From Myxococcus dinghuensis (lineage in GTDB: Bacteria; Myxococcota; Myxococcia; Myxococcales; Myxococcaceae), in assembly GCF_024198235.1 (NCBI RefSeq), contig NZ_JAKCFB010000001.1, forward strand, positions 638,188 through 702,187: 64,000 nt of DNA, read 5' to 3'. The translations under genes and the position numbers were made by a program. Below, in pieces: positions 18,365-27,250 of the stretch (its first letter is position 1; each line of letters starts with the position of its first letter). The notes below the pieces were generated by a model. It did no database searches, had not been told where the DNA came from, and worked only from the letters and a program-made list of their open reading frames with translations.

Positions 18365-19356
18365 CGCGGACGCGTCGCGTGCGACGCGTCTCTGCCGTGG
18401 GTGTCGAGCACCGCGCGCGCCAGGTCGACGAGGCGCGCGCGCAGGGACTCGGGCTCCACGACCTCCACGCCGGGGCCCGCCTCCAGGACCTGGGCCAGCG
18501 CGATGGACTCCCGCTCGAAGTCCACGGTGGCGGTGCGCCGACCGTCGCGCTCCCTCCGTCCCGCGTCGAACCGCGCCGTGTCCGTCGGCGGACGCATGCG
18601 CCGCAGCGTGGCCTCCGCCTGGGCCGTCAGCCGCAGCGTCACGTCGTAGCGCGGCCGTTGCCCGGCGAAGCGCGCGCACCAGTCCCTCCAGAAGGCCAGC
18701 AGGTCGAAGCGCGCCGGGCGTTCGAAGGTCTCCCTCCGCAGGCGCACGGCCTCGATGCGCGAGCCGCGGTAGACGCGCGGGCCCTTGTCCGTGCCCGCCA
18801 CCAGGTACCAGCGCTCCGCCTTCAGCACGAGCGCGTAGGGCTCCACGACGCGGCGCCCCGCCTTCCCGTCGAAGTCCCGGTACCCGAGCGAGACACGGCG
18901 GTTCTGCCAGGTCGCGTCCCGCAGCACGCCCAGGTGGGGCACGTCCTCCTCCTGCGCGAAGAACGACGCGGCGTCCACGTGCAGCCGTTGCCGCGCGTAC
19001 TCGAGCGCGGGTTGCTGCAGGGCGGGCAGCGCGGCCGACAGCTTCACCAGCCCGCTGCGCAGCGGCGCGGACAGGCCCAGGGCTCCCAGCCCACCGGGCG
19101 CGCCGCTGATGGCGGCCAGCGCGTGCAGCTCCGCGCGCGTCAGCCCGGTGAGCTGGGTGCGCCAGCCCTCGACGAGCGCCACGCCGCCGGCGGCCCCGCG
19201 CGTCGTGTACACCGGCACGCCGGAGCGCGAGAGCGCGTCGAGGTCCCGGTGGATGGTCCGCTCGGAGACCTGGAGCTCGCGCGCCAGGTCGCCCGCCGTC
19301 ATCCGCGGGCGCGTCTGCAGGAGCAACATCAAGCTGACGAGCCGGTCCGCGCGCAT
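18343..19356 (-). CDS. YafY/WYL-domain transcriptional regulator
   Basis: 337 residues. N-terminal DeoR-like helix-turn-helix (MTAGDLARELQVSERTIHRDLDALS read in two parts, residues ~17-45) and a WYL domain from about 135 (KAERWYLVAGTDKG, with the W-Y-L motif intact). Such regulators often sense small ligands or nucleic acid and sit beside the gene they control. Here the gene is divergent from an SDR oxidoreductase, with a TGACA-N5-TGTCA site between them. Its 3' end overlaps the kinase gene on the other strand by 22 bases, so antisense interference is possible. Confidence 0.9.
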   Translation of the reverse strand: MRADRLVSLMLLLQTRPRMTAGDLARELQVSERTIHRDLDALSRSGVPVYTTRGAAGGVALVEGWRTQLTGLTRAELHALAAISGAPGGLGALGLSAPLRSGLVKLSAALPALQQPALEYARQRLHVDAASFFAQEEDVPHLGVLRDATWQNRRVSLGYRDFDGKAGRRVVEPYALVLKAERWYLVAGTDKGPRVYRGSRIEAVRLRRETFERPARFDLLAFWRDWCARFAGQRPRYDVTLRLTAQAEATLRRMRPPTDTARFDAGRRERDGRRTATVDFERESIALAQVLEAGPGVEVVEPESLRARLVDLARAVLDTHGRDASHATRPRHSSMKL

Positions 19357-19383
19357 GGTGCCCCCACTGTAGCGGGGCAATCA

Positions 19384-19398
19384 TGACAGGAGGTGTCA
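19384..19398. promoter_or_regulatory. Probable operator for the WYL regulator
   Basis: Perfect inverted repeat TGACA-GGAGG-TGTCA in the 58-base gap between the divergent WYL regulator and SDR genes. Location and symmetry suit a dimeric helix-turn-helix repressor controlling both genes; binding is inferred. Confidence 0.65.
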
Positions 19399-19414
19399 GG
19401 ATTGGCCGCGTAGG

Positions 19415-20407
19415 GTGGCCGCCAGCACTGACTGGAGGAGGTCCACCCTGGAGAAGCCACTCGAAGGACGTATCGCGCTGGTCGCGGGCGCGACCCGAGG
19501 CGCGGGACGCGGTATCGCCACCATGCTCGGCGCGGCGGGCGCGACGGTGTACTGCACGGGCCGCAGCGTGCGCGGCAACCCCGCGTCCGGGCCGAACCGG
19601 CCGGAGGTCCTGGAGGAGACCGCGGAGCAGGTCACCGCGCTCGGGGGGCGAGGCATCGCCCTGCGCGTGGACCACACGGTGGAGGAGGAGGTCGCCGCCC
19701 TCTGCGAGCGCATCCAGAAGGACGCGGGGCGCATCGACGTGCTGGTCAACGACATCTGGGGCTGCGACGCCATCTCCGAGTTCGGCGTGCCGTTCTGGAA
19801 GCAGTCCCCGGCCCTGGCGCGCACCATGTTCGAGCGCGCCGTCTTCACCCACCTGGTCACCAGCCGCTACGCGGTGCCGGTCATGCTCCCGCAGGAGCGC
19901 GGCCTCCTCATCGAAATCACGGACGGGGACTCGTTCGGCTACCGGGGCAGCCTCCCGTACGACCTGACGAAGATGACCGTCATCCGGCTGGCCTTCGCCA
20001 TGTCCCGCGAGCTGCGTCGCACCCACCTCACCGCGCTCGCGGTGACGCCCGGTTTCCTGCGCTCCGAGGAGATGCTCGACAACTTCGGGGTCACGGAGGC
20101 CACCTGGCGCGACGCCGTGAAGAACGAGCCCGACTTCATCGCCTCGGAGACCCCCGCGTACGTCGGCCGGGCCGTGGCCGCGCTCGCCGCGGACCCGCGG
20201 GTCGCCGCGAAGGCGGGCCGCGTCCACAGCTCCTGGGGACTGGCCCGCGAGTACGGCTTCACGGACCTGGACGGGAGCCAGCCGAACTGGGCCGAGCACT
20301 TCGAACGCGCCTACGGCAAGCCCTACCGCGTGGCCGACGCGGCCGCCTACGAGCCCTGGCTGGACGGCCCCATCGAGATCGTCCGGCCCCAGTGGCCCCT
20401 CTATTGA
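19415..20407 (+). CDS. Short-chain dehydrogenase/reductase (DHRS1-like)
   Basis: 330 residues from GTG 19415, or 319 from a CTG at 19448. The cofactor motif is AGATRGAGRGIA and the catalytic pair is in PYDLTKMTV (Tyr-x3-Lys), with a Ser in TDGDSFG upstream. The usual NNAG is VNDIWG, and the long C-terminal part resembles DHRS1-type SDRs. Start choice is unclear: the only strong ribosome site (GGAGGAGGT, 19434-19442) lies 5 bases before the CTG and inside the GTG-started reading frame. Likely controlled by the divergent WYL regulator. Substrate unknown. Confidence 0.88.
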   Translation: MAASTDWRRSTLEKPLEGRIALVAGATRGAGRGIATMLGAAGATVYCTGRSVRGNPASGPNRPEVLEETAEQVTALGGRGIALRVDHTVEEEVAALCERIQKDAGRIDVLVNDIWGCDAISEFGVPFWKQSPALARTMFERAVFTHLVTSRYAVPVMLPQERGLLIEITDGDSFGYRGSLPYDLTKMTVIRLAFAMSRELRRTHLTALAVTPGFLRSEEMLDNFGVTEATWRDAVKNEPDFIASETPAYVGRAVAALAADPRVAAKAGRVHSSWGLAREYGFTDLDGSQPNWAEHFERAYGKPYRVADAAAYEPWLDGPIEIVRPQWPLY

Positions 20408-20562
20408 GGCCCTGAGGTCCGTCGCTGCCCACCTTGGCCTACATGGGTGCGGGGCCTGGGACCACTCATCGGTTCCAGGCGACCGCCCAGGGGGACGGAG
20501 TGACTGTTGAGCCACGCTGGCGTGGACGCGACGCGGCGTCACCAGTAGGGTGCGCGGCTCGA

Positions 20563-21354
20563 ATGGAACGCCCCCTAGTGGTTTCCGCCCTCGAAAGTCA
20601 GGTCAAGGCCCGGCCCGTGCCGCGCCACGTGGGCATCATCATGGATGGCAACGGCCGGTGGGCGGAGTCGCGGGGGTTGGACCGGCTCGAGGGCCACCGC
20701 GAGGGGAGCTCCAGCGTGCGGGAGGTGACCCGCACCGCCCGGCGCCTGGGCATCCAGGCCCTGACCCTGTACGCCTTCTCCTCCCAGAACTGGGCCCGCC
20801 CGGCCGAGGAGGTCGCCGGGCTGATGGACCTGCTGCGTGAGTACCTGGAAGGGGAGCGCGCGGAGATCCTCGACAACGGCATCCGCCTCAACGCGGTGGG
20901 AGATGTCGGACGTCTGCCCCGGTATGTGCGCGACCCGTTGGACCGGTTGATCGCCGACTCGGCCCACAACACCGGCATGGTGCTGTCGCTGGCGCTCTCC
21001 TACGGGGGCCGGGAGGAGATCCTCCAGGCCGTCCGGCGCATGGCGGAGGCCATCTCCAAGGGGGAGCTGTCCGCGGCGCAGGCGGAGGAGTCCGACTTCG
21101 AGTCCTTCCTCTGGACGCACGGGCTGCCGCCCCTGGACCTGGTGGTCCGCACCAGCGGCGAGCTGCGCATCTCCAACTTCCTGCTCTGGCAGATGGCGTA
21201 CGCGGAGCTGTGCTTCACCGACGCCCTCTGGCCGGACTTCCGCACCGAGGAGTTCCTCCGCTGCGTGTCGCAGTACCAGCAGCGTGAGCGGCGCTTCGGG
21301 CTCACTTCCGCCCAGGTCAAGCGGGAGGACCCCCCTCAACAGGCCAAGGCGTGA
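20563..21354 (+). CDS. uppS: Undecaprenyl diphosphate synthase
   Basis: 263 residues. It condenses eight isopentenyl diphosphates onto farnesyl diphosphate to make the C55 lipid carrier for peptidoglycan and surface glycans. The cis-prenyltransferase motif IIMDGNGRWAESRGL has catalytic Asp28; ALTLYAFSSQNWARP, SLALSYGGREEIL and DLVVRTSGELRISNF follow in family order. The ATG at 20563 begins just before the conserved region, and a TAGGGT element lies 11 bases upstream. Its stop overlaps the cdsA GTG, opening an envelope gene run that continues to 26228. Confidence 0.95.
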   Translation: MERPLVVSALESQVKARPVPRHVGIIMDGNGRWAESRGLDRLEGHREGSSSVREVTRTARRLGIQALTLYAFSSQNWARPAEEVAGLMDLLREYLEGERAEILDNGIRLNAVGDVGRLPRYVRDPLDRLIADSAHNTGMVLSLALSYGGREEILQAVRRMAEAISKGELSAAQAEESDFESFLWTHGLPPLDLVVRTSGELRISNFLLWQMAYAELCFTDALWPDFRTEEFLRCVSQYQQRERRFGLTSAQVKREDPPQQAKA

Positions 21355-22181
21355 ACGACAAGAACAGAAACCTCGTCGTGCGCATCGTGACGGCGGTGAC
21401 GCTCCTGCCGCTCGTGTTGCTGCTGCTCCTCCTGGGCGGCGTCTGGAGCGCGGGCCTGCTCGGGTTCGCCGCCGCGGCGTGCGTGGGCGAGTACTACCTC
21501 ATCGTCCAGAAGCGCCTGACGGTGGCCTCCTGGGTGGGCATGGCCTTCGCCGCGGTGATGCCGTTCCTGCCGCTCAAGAACGCGGCGGGCACGGGGGAGA
21601 CGGCCTTCTGGCTCACCGTGGTCTTCGCCTTCTTCGCGTGGATCTACCACCTGTTCAAGGGCCCGCTGGCGGAGGCCCCCACGCGCACGGCGCACCTGGT
21701 CAACGGCTTCCTCTACGGCGCGGTGGGGCTGACGGCCCTGTCCGCGCTGCGCCTGTTCCCCGGGGACGGGCTGGCCTGGGTCATCTGCGCGCTGACCATC
21801 ACCTGGGCCAACGACACCGCCGCCTACTTCTTCGGCCGCTTCCTGGGCAAGCACAAGCTCTACCCGGAGGTGAGCCCGAACAAGACGTGGGAAGGCTTCT
21901 TCGGCGGCATGCTGGGCTCGGTGGGCGGCATGTTCATCGCCCGCGGTTTCTTCTTCCCCGTCTTCACGGTGTGGGACTGTGTGCTGCTGGGGCTCGCCGG
22001 CGGCGTGCTGGGCCCCATCGGCGACCTGTGCGAGTCCATGCTCAAGCGCGCCTATGGCGTGAAGGACTCGGGGTTCCTCATCCCGGGGCATGGCGGCGTG
22101 CTGGACCGCATCGACGCGCTGCTGTTCAACGCGCCGCTGGTGTTCGTCTACGTGCAGTTCGTGCGTGGCCTGTTGCCGTAG
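21351..22181 (+). CDS. cdsA: Phosphatidate cytidylyltransferase
   Basis: 276 residues. It makes CDP-diacylglycerol from phosphatidate and CTP, the branch point for membrane phospholipids. Eight or so hydrophobic segments are visible. The C-terminal signature is complete: GPIGDLCESMLKRAYGVKDS followed by GHGGVLDRIDALLFNAP, with the conserved Lys-Asp and Asp-Arg pairs. The GTG start overlaps the uppS stop (GTGA), the usual uppS-cdsA coupling in bacteria. Confidence 0.95.
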   Translation: MNDKNRNLVVRIVTAVTLLPLVLLLLLLGGVWSAGLLGFAAAACVGEYYLIVQKRLTVASWVGMAFAAVMPFLPLKNAAGTGETAFWLTVVFAFFAWIYHLFKGPLAEAPTRTAHLVNGFLYGAVGLTALSALRLFPGDGLAWVICALTITWANDTAAYFFGRFLGKHKLYPEVSPNKTWEGFFGGMLGSVGGMFIARGFFFPVFTVWDCVLLGLAGGVLGPIGDLCESMLKRAYGVKDSGFLIPGHGGVLDRIDALLFNAPLVFVYVQFVRGLLP

Positions 22182-22229
22182 AAGCGTGCGATTTCGCTCG
22201 CCCGGACGCCCGCCGGGCCCAGATGTGCG

Positions 22230-22258
22230 TTGTCCGGCCCGAGGGGCACGATTACTCT
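22230..22258 (+). promoter_or_regulatory. Possible internal promoter before rseP
   Basis: TTGTCC, 17-base spacer, TACTCT, then 7 bases to the rseP ATG. If used, the transcript would start at or next to the start codon. It lies in an 84-base gap within an otherwise continuous gene run. Confidence 0.45.
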
Positions 22259-22265
22259 TGCCCCC

Positions 22266-23906
22266 ATGTTTTCACTCCAGGGCATCGGGGCGTTCTTGCT
22301 GTTGTTGGGGGTGCTCGTCACCGTCCACGAACTCGGCCACTTCCTCGTGGCCAAGGCCTGTGGCGTGAAGGTCTTGAAGTTCTCCATCGGCTTCGGTCCG
22401 AAGCTGGTGGGCTTCACGAAGGGTGAGACCGAGTACCAGATCGCGCTGCTGCCCCTGGGCGGCTACGTGAAGATGGCGGGGGACCTGCCGCACGAGGAGC
22501 TGGACCCGAAGGAGGCCAGCCGGGGCTTCCTCGCCCAGCCCCCGTGGAAGCGGGGCCTCATCGTCCTGGCGGGCCCGGCCTTCAACTTCATCTTCCCCGT
22601 CCTGGTCTACTTCTTCGTCTTCATCAGCCCCCACCAGACGACCTCCACGCTGGTCAGCTCCCTGGACCCGGGCATGCCCGCGGCGCTCGGGGGCGTGCAG
22701 CCGGGCGACCGGGTGACGTCCGTGGACGGGGTGGCGGTGCGCTCGTTCGAGGACATGCGGGACGCGTTCGAGGGGCGCTTCGAGCGCCCCATCCCGCTGG
22801 TCGTCGAGCGCGACGGCAAGCCGCTGACGCTGACGGTGACGCCGCGCAAGACGGTGGAGACGTCCGTCATCGACACGGTGGAGCGGGGGATGATCGGCGT
22901 GTATCCCGCCCCCTTCCCGCCGACGGTGGGTGTGCCCCAGGGGTCGGCCGCGCAGGCGGCGGGGCTGCGCACGTTCGACCGCGTCCTGTCCATCAACGGC
23001 GTGCACGTCGCGGACGAGGTCGCGCTCTACCGGGAGCTGAACCACCTGCCGGAGGGCACGCCGCTGAAGCTGGTGGTGCGCCGCATGGTGCCGGTGGACG
23101 CGGGCGCGGTGACGGGCGCGATGCCGGAGGTCGTCGAGGCGACCATGGCGCGTCAGCCGGGCACGGGCCTGGCGGCGTTGGGCGCGGAGTCCTCGAACCT
23201 GTACATCGGCACCGTCTTCCCGGGCAGCGCCGCGGCCAGGGCCGGCCTCCAGGCGGGCGACCGCATCCTCTCCCTCAACGGCGAGAAGCTGGAGTCGTTC
23301 TCCTCGCTCCAGGCGAGGCTGAGCACCCTCAAGGAGGAGCCCTTCACCCTGTCGTGGCGGGGCGCGGACGGCGCGGAGCAGACGCAGCGGCTCACCCAGG
23401 CGCGCGTCGAGTTCGAGGACGTGATGGGCAACAAGTCCTCCCCGCTCATCCTCGGCGCGGCGCGCTACCTGCCGCCGTCCGCGGACCGGGGCTTCGAGGA
23501 CAAGGTCTCCATCCAGTACTCGCCCGGGGAGGCGCTCCGGCGCGCCTCGCTGCGCGTGCCGCAGCTCATCGCCCAGACGGTGAAGTCGCTGGGCGGGCTG
23601 TTCGTGGGCACGGTGCCGTTGGATCAGCTCGGCGGGCCGGTGATGATGGCGCAGTTGGCCGCCCGCACCGCCGCCATGGGGTCCGAGGCGTTCCTGGACC
23701 TGATGGGGGCCATCTCCATCAACCTGGGCGTCGTCAACCTGCTGCCCATCCCCATCCTGGACGGCTTCGCGCTGCTGGCCGCCGTCTGGGAGGGCATCCG
23801 CCGCCGCCCCATCCCCGTGCGGGTGCGGGAGGTGGCGAACATGGTGGGCCTGGCGCTGCTGTTCCTCCTGATGTTGCTCGTCTTCAAGAACGACCTGACC
23901 CGCTAG
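22266..23906 (+). CDS. rseP: RseP-type site-2 metalloprotease with three PDZ domains
   Basis: 546 residues, about 100 more than E. coli RseP. An N-terminal membrane helix carries HELGHF (H21, E22, H25) and a later helix the third zinc ligand in [10 protein letters not shown] (Asp near 498). Between them are three PDZ-like segments: around 131-190 ([14 protein letters not shown]), 220-290 ([14 protein letters not shown]) and 316-375 ([14 protein letters not shown]). It cleaves membrane-bound anti-sigma factors or signal peptides inside the inner membrane. The uppS-cdsA-rseP order is conserved in many bacteria; ispC (dxr), often between them, is absent here. Confidence 0.93.
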   Translation: MFSLQGIGAFLLLLGVLVTVHELGHFLVAKACGVKVLKFSIGFGPKLVGFTKGETEYQIALLPLGGYVKMAGDLPHEELDPKEASRGFLAQPPWKRGLIVLAGPAFNFIFPVLVYFFVFISPHQTTSTLVSSLDPGMPAALGGVQPGDRVTSVDGVAVRSFEDMRDAFEGRFERPIPLVVERDGKPLTLTVTPRKTVETSVIDTVERGMIGVYPAPFPPTVGVPQGSAAQAAGLRTFDRVLSINGVHVADEVALYRELNHLPEGTPLKLVVRRMVPVDAGAVTGAMPEVVEATMARQPGTGLAALGAESSNLYIGTVFPGSAAARAGLQAGDRILSLNGEKLESFSSLQARLSTLKEEPFTLSWRGADGAEQTQRLTQARVEFEDVMGNKSSPLILGAARYLPPSADRGFEDKVSIQYSPGEALRRASLRVPQLIAQTVKSLGGLFVGTVPLDQLGGPVMMAQLAARTAAMGSEAFLDLMGAISINLGVVNLLPIPILDGFALLAAVWEGIRRRPIPVRVREVANMVGLALLFLLMLLVFKNDLTR

Positions 23907-23913
23907 AGGCCTC

Positions 23914-24396
23914 ATGCGCGCGAGCACCGCCGTCCTCCTCCTGGGCCTGGGACTGACGACCGCCTGTGCCTCGCGCGCGGCGAAGCCGGATGCGGCCCGG
24001 GAGGACGCGCCGGCGCCCGGCTCGCCCCGGGTGACGCGGCGCGAGCAGATGCCCCGCTCGTACGTGGGCGAGGGGCTGGCCTCGTTCTACGGCCCGGGCC
24101 TGCACGGCCGGCCCACCGCCAGCGGCGAGCGCTTCAACCAGCACGCCCTCACCGCGGCGCACCGCAAGGCGCCCTTCGGCGCGTGCCTGCGGGTGGTGAA
24201 CATGGAGAACGGCCGCTCGGTGGAGGTCCGGGTGAACGACCGGGGGCCCTTCGTGGAGGGGCGCATCATCGACGTGTCGCGCGCGGCCGCCTCGAAGCTG
24301 GACATGCTGGACAAGGGCGTGGTGCGCGTGCGGCTGTACCGCTGCCGCGACGCCGTGTCGGAGATTCCCCAAGCAATGTGGGCCGCGCCGGTGTAG
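23914..24396 (+). CDS. rlpA: RlpA-like lipoprotein (double-psi beta-barrel)
   Basis: 160 residues. Type II signal peptide with lipobox TTAC (Cys18). The mature part is one RlpA double-psi beta-barrel: [34 protein letters not shown] and [18 protein letters not shown], including the Asp and His residues linked to lytic transglycosylase activity on glycan strands lacking stem peptides. The C-terminal SPOR domain of E. coli RlpA is missing, so septal targeting would need another route. It starts 7 bases after the rseP stop and is likely co-transcribed. Confidence 0.9.
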   Translation: MRASTAVLLLGLGLTTACASRAAKPDAAREDAPAPGSPRVTRREQMPRSYVGEGLASFYGPGLHGRPTASGERFNQHALTAAHRKAPFGACLRVVNMENGRSVEVRVNDRGPFVEGRIIDVSRAAASKLDMLDKGVVRVRLYRCRDAVSEIPQAMWAAPV

Positions 24397-24406
24397 TGAG
24401 CCGCCC

Positions 24407-25144
24407 ATGTTCCTCGCGCTGGACACCTCCACGCTGACGTTGTCGCTCGCCCTGGTGGAGCGCGGTCCGGACGGTGCCGTGCGGACCGTGGAGCACGTCG
24501 TGGTGGGCCCCCCCGCGAAGCAGAGCGAGGTGCTGCCCGGCGTCGTCGGGGAGCTGCTGGCCCGGCAGGGTGTGACGCTGGCGCGGCTGGAGGGACTGGC
24601 CGTGGGCCTGGGGCCGGGCTCGTTCACCGGGCTGCGCATCGGCCTGGCGACGGTGAAGTCGCTGGCGTATGCGGCGGGCCTGAAGGTGGCCGGCGCCTCG
24701 TCGCTGGCCGCGGTGGCGCTGGAGGGCCCCGAGGACGTGCCGCTGTACTGCCTGGCCGTGGCGCGCAAGGACGACCTGTACCTGGGCGCCTACGTGCGCC
24801 GGGGGAGCGCGGTGGAGGCGCTGGAGCCGGAGACGGCCATGTCGCCCCAGGAGGTCGCCGCGCGGCTGGCGGCGGAGCCCCGGGCGGTGGCGCTGGGGCC
24901 GGCGCTGGTGGACTACCGCGCGGCGCTGGAGAAGCACGGCGTGGCGCCGCACCGGCTCTTGCCGGGGCCCGCGTTCCCGTCCGCGGTGGAGCTGGCGCGG
25001 CTGGTGCGCTTCCCGGAGGACTTCTCGCTCCAGGCGCTCTTCGCCATGGAGCCGCACTACGTGCGCGCGTCGGAGCCGGAGCGCAACCCCAAGTTCCCGC
25101 CGCTGCCGGGCCCGGTGCCCACCGCGCGGCTGAAGGAAGACTGA
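24407..25144 (+). CDS. tsaB: tRNA t6A37 biosynthesis protein TsaB
   Basis: 245 residues, ASKHA fold. TsaB is the partner that stabilises TsaD and recruits TsaE in the complex that installs threonylcarbamoyl on A37 of ANN-decoding tRNAs. The first phosphate-binding strand MFLALDTSTLTLSLALVE and the segment VGLGPGSFTGLRIGLATVKS are both diagnostic. The C-terminal half is variable, as usual. It begins 10 bases after rlpA and is followed 55 bases later by the Asd-like gene. Confidence 0.93.
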   Translation: MFLALDTSTLTLSLALVERGPDGAVRTVEHVVVGPPAKQSEVLPGVVGELLARQGVTLARLEGLAVGLGPGSFTGLRIGLATVKSLAYAAGLKVAGASSLAAVALEGPEDVPLYCLAVARKDDLYLGAYVRRGSAVEALEPETAMSPQEVAARLAAEPRAVALGPALVDYRAALEKHGVAPHRLLPGPAFPSAVELARLVRFPEDFSLQALFAMEPHYVRASEPERNPKFPPLPGPVPTARLKED

Positions 25145-25199
25145 GGCCCCCGTCCGTGGCGCGCGCCCGCGCGTCCGGGGGAGGCGAAAGGACACTCCG

Positions 25200-26228
25200 A
25201 TGAAGGACGATTTTCAGATTGCCGTGGTGGGCGCCACCGGCGTGGTGGGCCGCGAGGTGCTGGCCGCGCTGTATGCCCGGGACATCCCCGCCGAGCAGGT
25301 GCGGGCCTTCGGCTCGGAGCGCTCCAAGGGGTTGGAGGTGGAGTACGGGGAGGACTCGCTCGAGGTGGAGCGCGCCACGCCGGAGGCCCTCCGGGGCGCG
25401 GGCTTGGTGCTGCTGGCCACCCCCGCGGAGGTCTCCCGGACGCTGGCCCCCGCCGCGCAGTCCGCGGGCGCGTGGGTGGTGGACGCCAGCTCCGCCTTCC
25501 GGGGGGACGGCAACGTCCCCCTCGTCCTGCCGGGCTTCAACACGGAGGCGCTGTCCGCCGCCTTCAAGGGCCGGATGGTGTGCCTGCCGGGCGCCGTCAC
25601 CACCGCCGCGGTCCACGTGGTGGATCCGCTGCGCCGGGCCTTCGGCGTGGCGCGCGCGCAGCTGACGGCCCTGATGGGCGTGTCCAGCGCGGGCGTGCGC
25701 GGCGTGGCGGAGCTGGAGAAGCAGACGGCGGACCTGATGTCCGGGCGGGAGCCGGATCCCCACGCCTTCCCCCACCGCGTGGGCTTCAACCTCGTGCCCC
25801 AGGTGGGCGGCTTCATGGTGAACTCCCCGTGGACGGAGGAGGAGGGCGGCTGGACGCTGGAGTCCGCGCGCCTGTTCTCGAGCCGCGGCGAGGTGCCCGT
25901 CATCGCCGGCACGGCGGTGCAGGTGCCCAGCTTCTACGGCCACGGCCTCACCCTCAACGTGCAGTTGAAGAAGGCGGGCCCCGTGGAGCAGGTGCGCGCG
26001 GCCCTGAAGACGTCGCCCGCCCTCAAGGTGCTCGACGCCCCGGGCGAGCGCGTCTATCCCATGCCCATGCTCGTCACGTCCGACCCCACGGTGCATGTGG
26101 GCCGCGTGCGCGCGTTCCCCCAGGCCCCGGAGTGGGTGACGCTGTTCGCCGCCGTGGACAACGCCACCCGGGGGGCCGCCCTCAACCTGGTGGAGACCGG
26201 CCTCAAGCTGGCCGAGCGCCCCGCCTGA
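25200..26228 (+). CDS. Aspartate-semialdehyde dehydrogenase-like protein lacking the catalytic Cys (USG-1 type)
   Basis: 342 residues with the ASADH fold: NADP motif VVGATGVVGREVL at 9-21 and the dimerisation domain from ~140. The active site is not intact. The region that reads N-C-S/T in true enzymes is CLPGAVTTAAV here, placing Ala132 at the catalytic Cys position. The substrate-binding Arg (usual RVP) is Gln241 in VQVPSFYGHG; His248 is kept. This matches USG-1-like paralogs with no proven dehydrogenase activity. It would not serve as the lysine/threonine pathway Asd, which must lie elsewhere. It follows tsaB on the same strand. Confidence 0.85.
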   Translation: MKDDFQIAVVGATGVVGREVLAALYARDIPAEQVRAFGSERSKGLEVEYGEDSLEVERATPEALRGAGLVLLATPAEVSRTLAPAAQSAGAWVVDASSAFRGDGNVPLVLPGFNTEALSAAFKGRMVCLPGAVTTAAVHVVDPLRRAFGVARAQLTALMGVSSAGVRGVAELEKQTADLMSGREPDPHAFPHRVGFNLVPQVGGFMVNSPWTEEEGGWTLESARLFSSRGEVPVIAGTAVQVPSFYGHGLTLNVQLKKAGPVEQVRAALKTSPALKVLDAPGERVYPMPMLVTSDPTVHVGRVRAFPQAPEWVTLFAAVDNATRGAALNLVETGLKLAERPA

Positions 26229-26315
26229 CAAATTGGCACACGGCGGGAGGGGGGCCTGCCTGTTTGGCGCGAGGAGACGGCGGGAAGTGGCCGAAACCCG
26301 GCCCGCGGGAAGCAG

Positions 26316-26343
26316 TTGTGAGTGGCCTCCCGCTTGCTAGCCT
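26316..26343 (+). promoter_or_regulatory. Possible promoter of the surface-protein operon
   Basis: TTGTGA, 16-base spacer, TAGCCT, then 10 bases to ATG 26354. It sits in the 125-base gap after the Asd-like gene and would give a leader of about 4 bases. Confidence 0.5.
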
Positions 26344-26353
26344 CCGCTCACCC

Positions 26354-27250
26354 ATGCGCCTCACACTCGCTGTCTCCCTGCTCTTCGCATCGGCCGCCCT
26401 GGGGCAGTCCGTGTCCTTCTCCGGCACGGCCATCCAGAGCAACGAGATCGTCGTCTCGAAGGCCGACTGCGCCACCCCCAAACAGGTGACCTGGACTCGG
26501 ACGGGGAACGTCGCCTGCGACACGCTCTTCATCTGGCTGTCCGACGAGAACTGCACCGGGACCCCGGGCACCGGGGACCTGACCCTCAAGGAGATCTCCC
26601 AGGGGGACACGGTGTCGCTGACCGGCACGTTGACCTTGCGGATGAGTGATGCGCTCACGAAGGGTGGACTGACCTGCGAGGGCCAGACGACCGAAAAGAC
26701 CTTCAAACTGTGCGCGACGACGAAGACCGTGGACACCTTGGGGCAGTGCAAGGACACGGACTCGAACGTCGGGACGACTTCCGTGTCGTTCATCTTCGAC
26801 CCCTCGCCGCCGGTCGCTCCGGACGCGCCGAGCGTGACGGGGCTGGACGGCGCGCTGAGCGTGTCGGTGTCGGTGCCGAGCACCGCGACGCAGCTCCGGG
26901 TGGAGGTGGTGTCGCTGGTGGCGGGTGAGGACGGCGGCACGCCGACGGCGGGGGATGTCGTCAGCTCGAAGGATCAGGCGACGGACAACACCACGTTCCG
27001 GATGGACAACCTGGAGAACGGCGTCCAGTACGGCGTGCGGGCCTTCGCCTTCGACAAGGCGGGCAACCAGAGCCCGGCTTCGGCGCTCTCCACGGGCACG
27101 CCCATCCCGAGCAACGGGTTCTGGGACGCGTATATCGACGCGGGCGGCAAGGAGACGGGCGGGTGTGGGGCGGGCGGTGGTGGCATTGCGCTGGGGGCGG
27201 TGCTGGCGGCTCTCGGCTTCTGGGTGACGTCGAGGAGGAAGCAGTCATGA
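26354..27250 (+). CDS. MYXO-CTERM surface protein with fibronectin-III-like domain
   Basis: 298 residues. A signal peptide (LAVSLLFASAALGQ) is followed by a Cys-containing beta-rich domain and a fibronectin III-like segment around 160-260 (SPPVAPDAPSVTGLDGALSV, NLENGVQYGVRAFAFDKAGN). The C-terminus is a MYXO-CTERM sorting tail: Gly-rich with Cys (GGCGAGGGG), hydrophobic helix, then SRRKQS. In this pattern the Cys is thought to be the processing and lipidation point for surface anchoring. The stop overlaps the next ATG (ATGA), so the beta-barrel protein is translationally coupled. Confidence 0.85.
   Translation: MRLTLAVSLLFASAALGQSVSFSGTAIQSNEIVVSKADCATPKQVTWTRTGNVACDTLFIWLSDENCTGTPGTGDLTLKEISQGDTVSLTGTLTLRMSDALTKGGLTCEGQTTEKTFKLCATTKTVDTLGQCKDTDSNVGTTSVSFIFDPSPPVAPDAPSVTGLDGALSVSVSVPSTATQLRVEVVSLVAGEDGGTPTAGDVVSSKDQATDNTTFRMDNLENGVQYGVRAFAFDKAGNQSPASALSTGTPIPSNGFWDAYIDAGGKETGGCGAGGGGIALGAVLAALGFWVTSRRKQS

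Noticed and set aside
16247..20542. Very long open frame on the minus strand
   Set aside because: It runs antisense through a kinase, a WYL gene and an SDR gene and is Arg/Ala/Gly-rich without any motif; a by-product of high GC.
25472..27250. Fusion of the Asd-like gene with the MYXO-CTERM gene
   Set aside because: The open frame runs through the wrong phase of the Asd-like gene; the surface protein has its own start, signal peptide and promoter at 26354.
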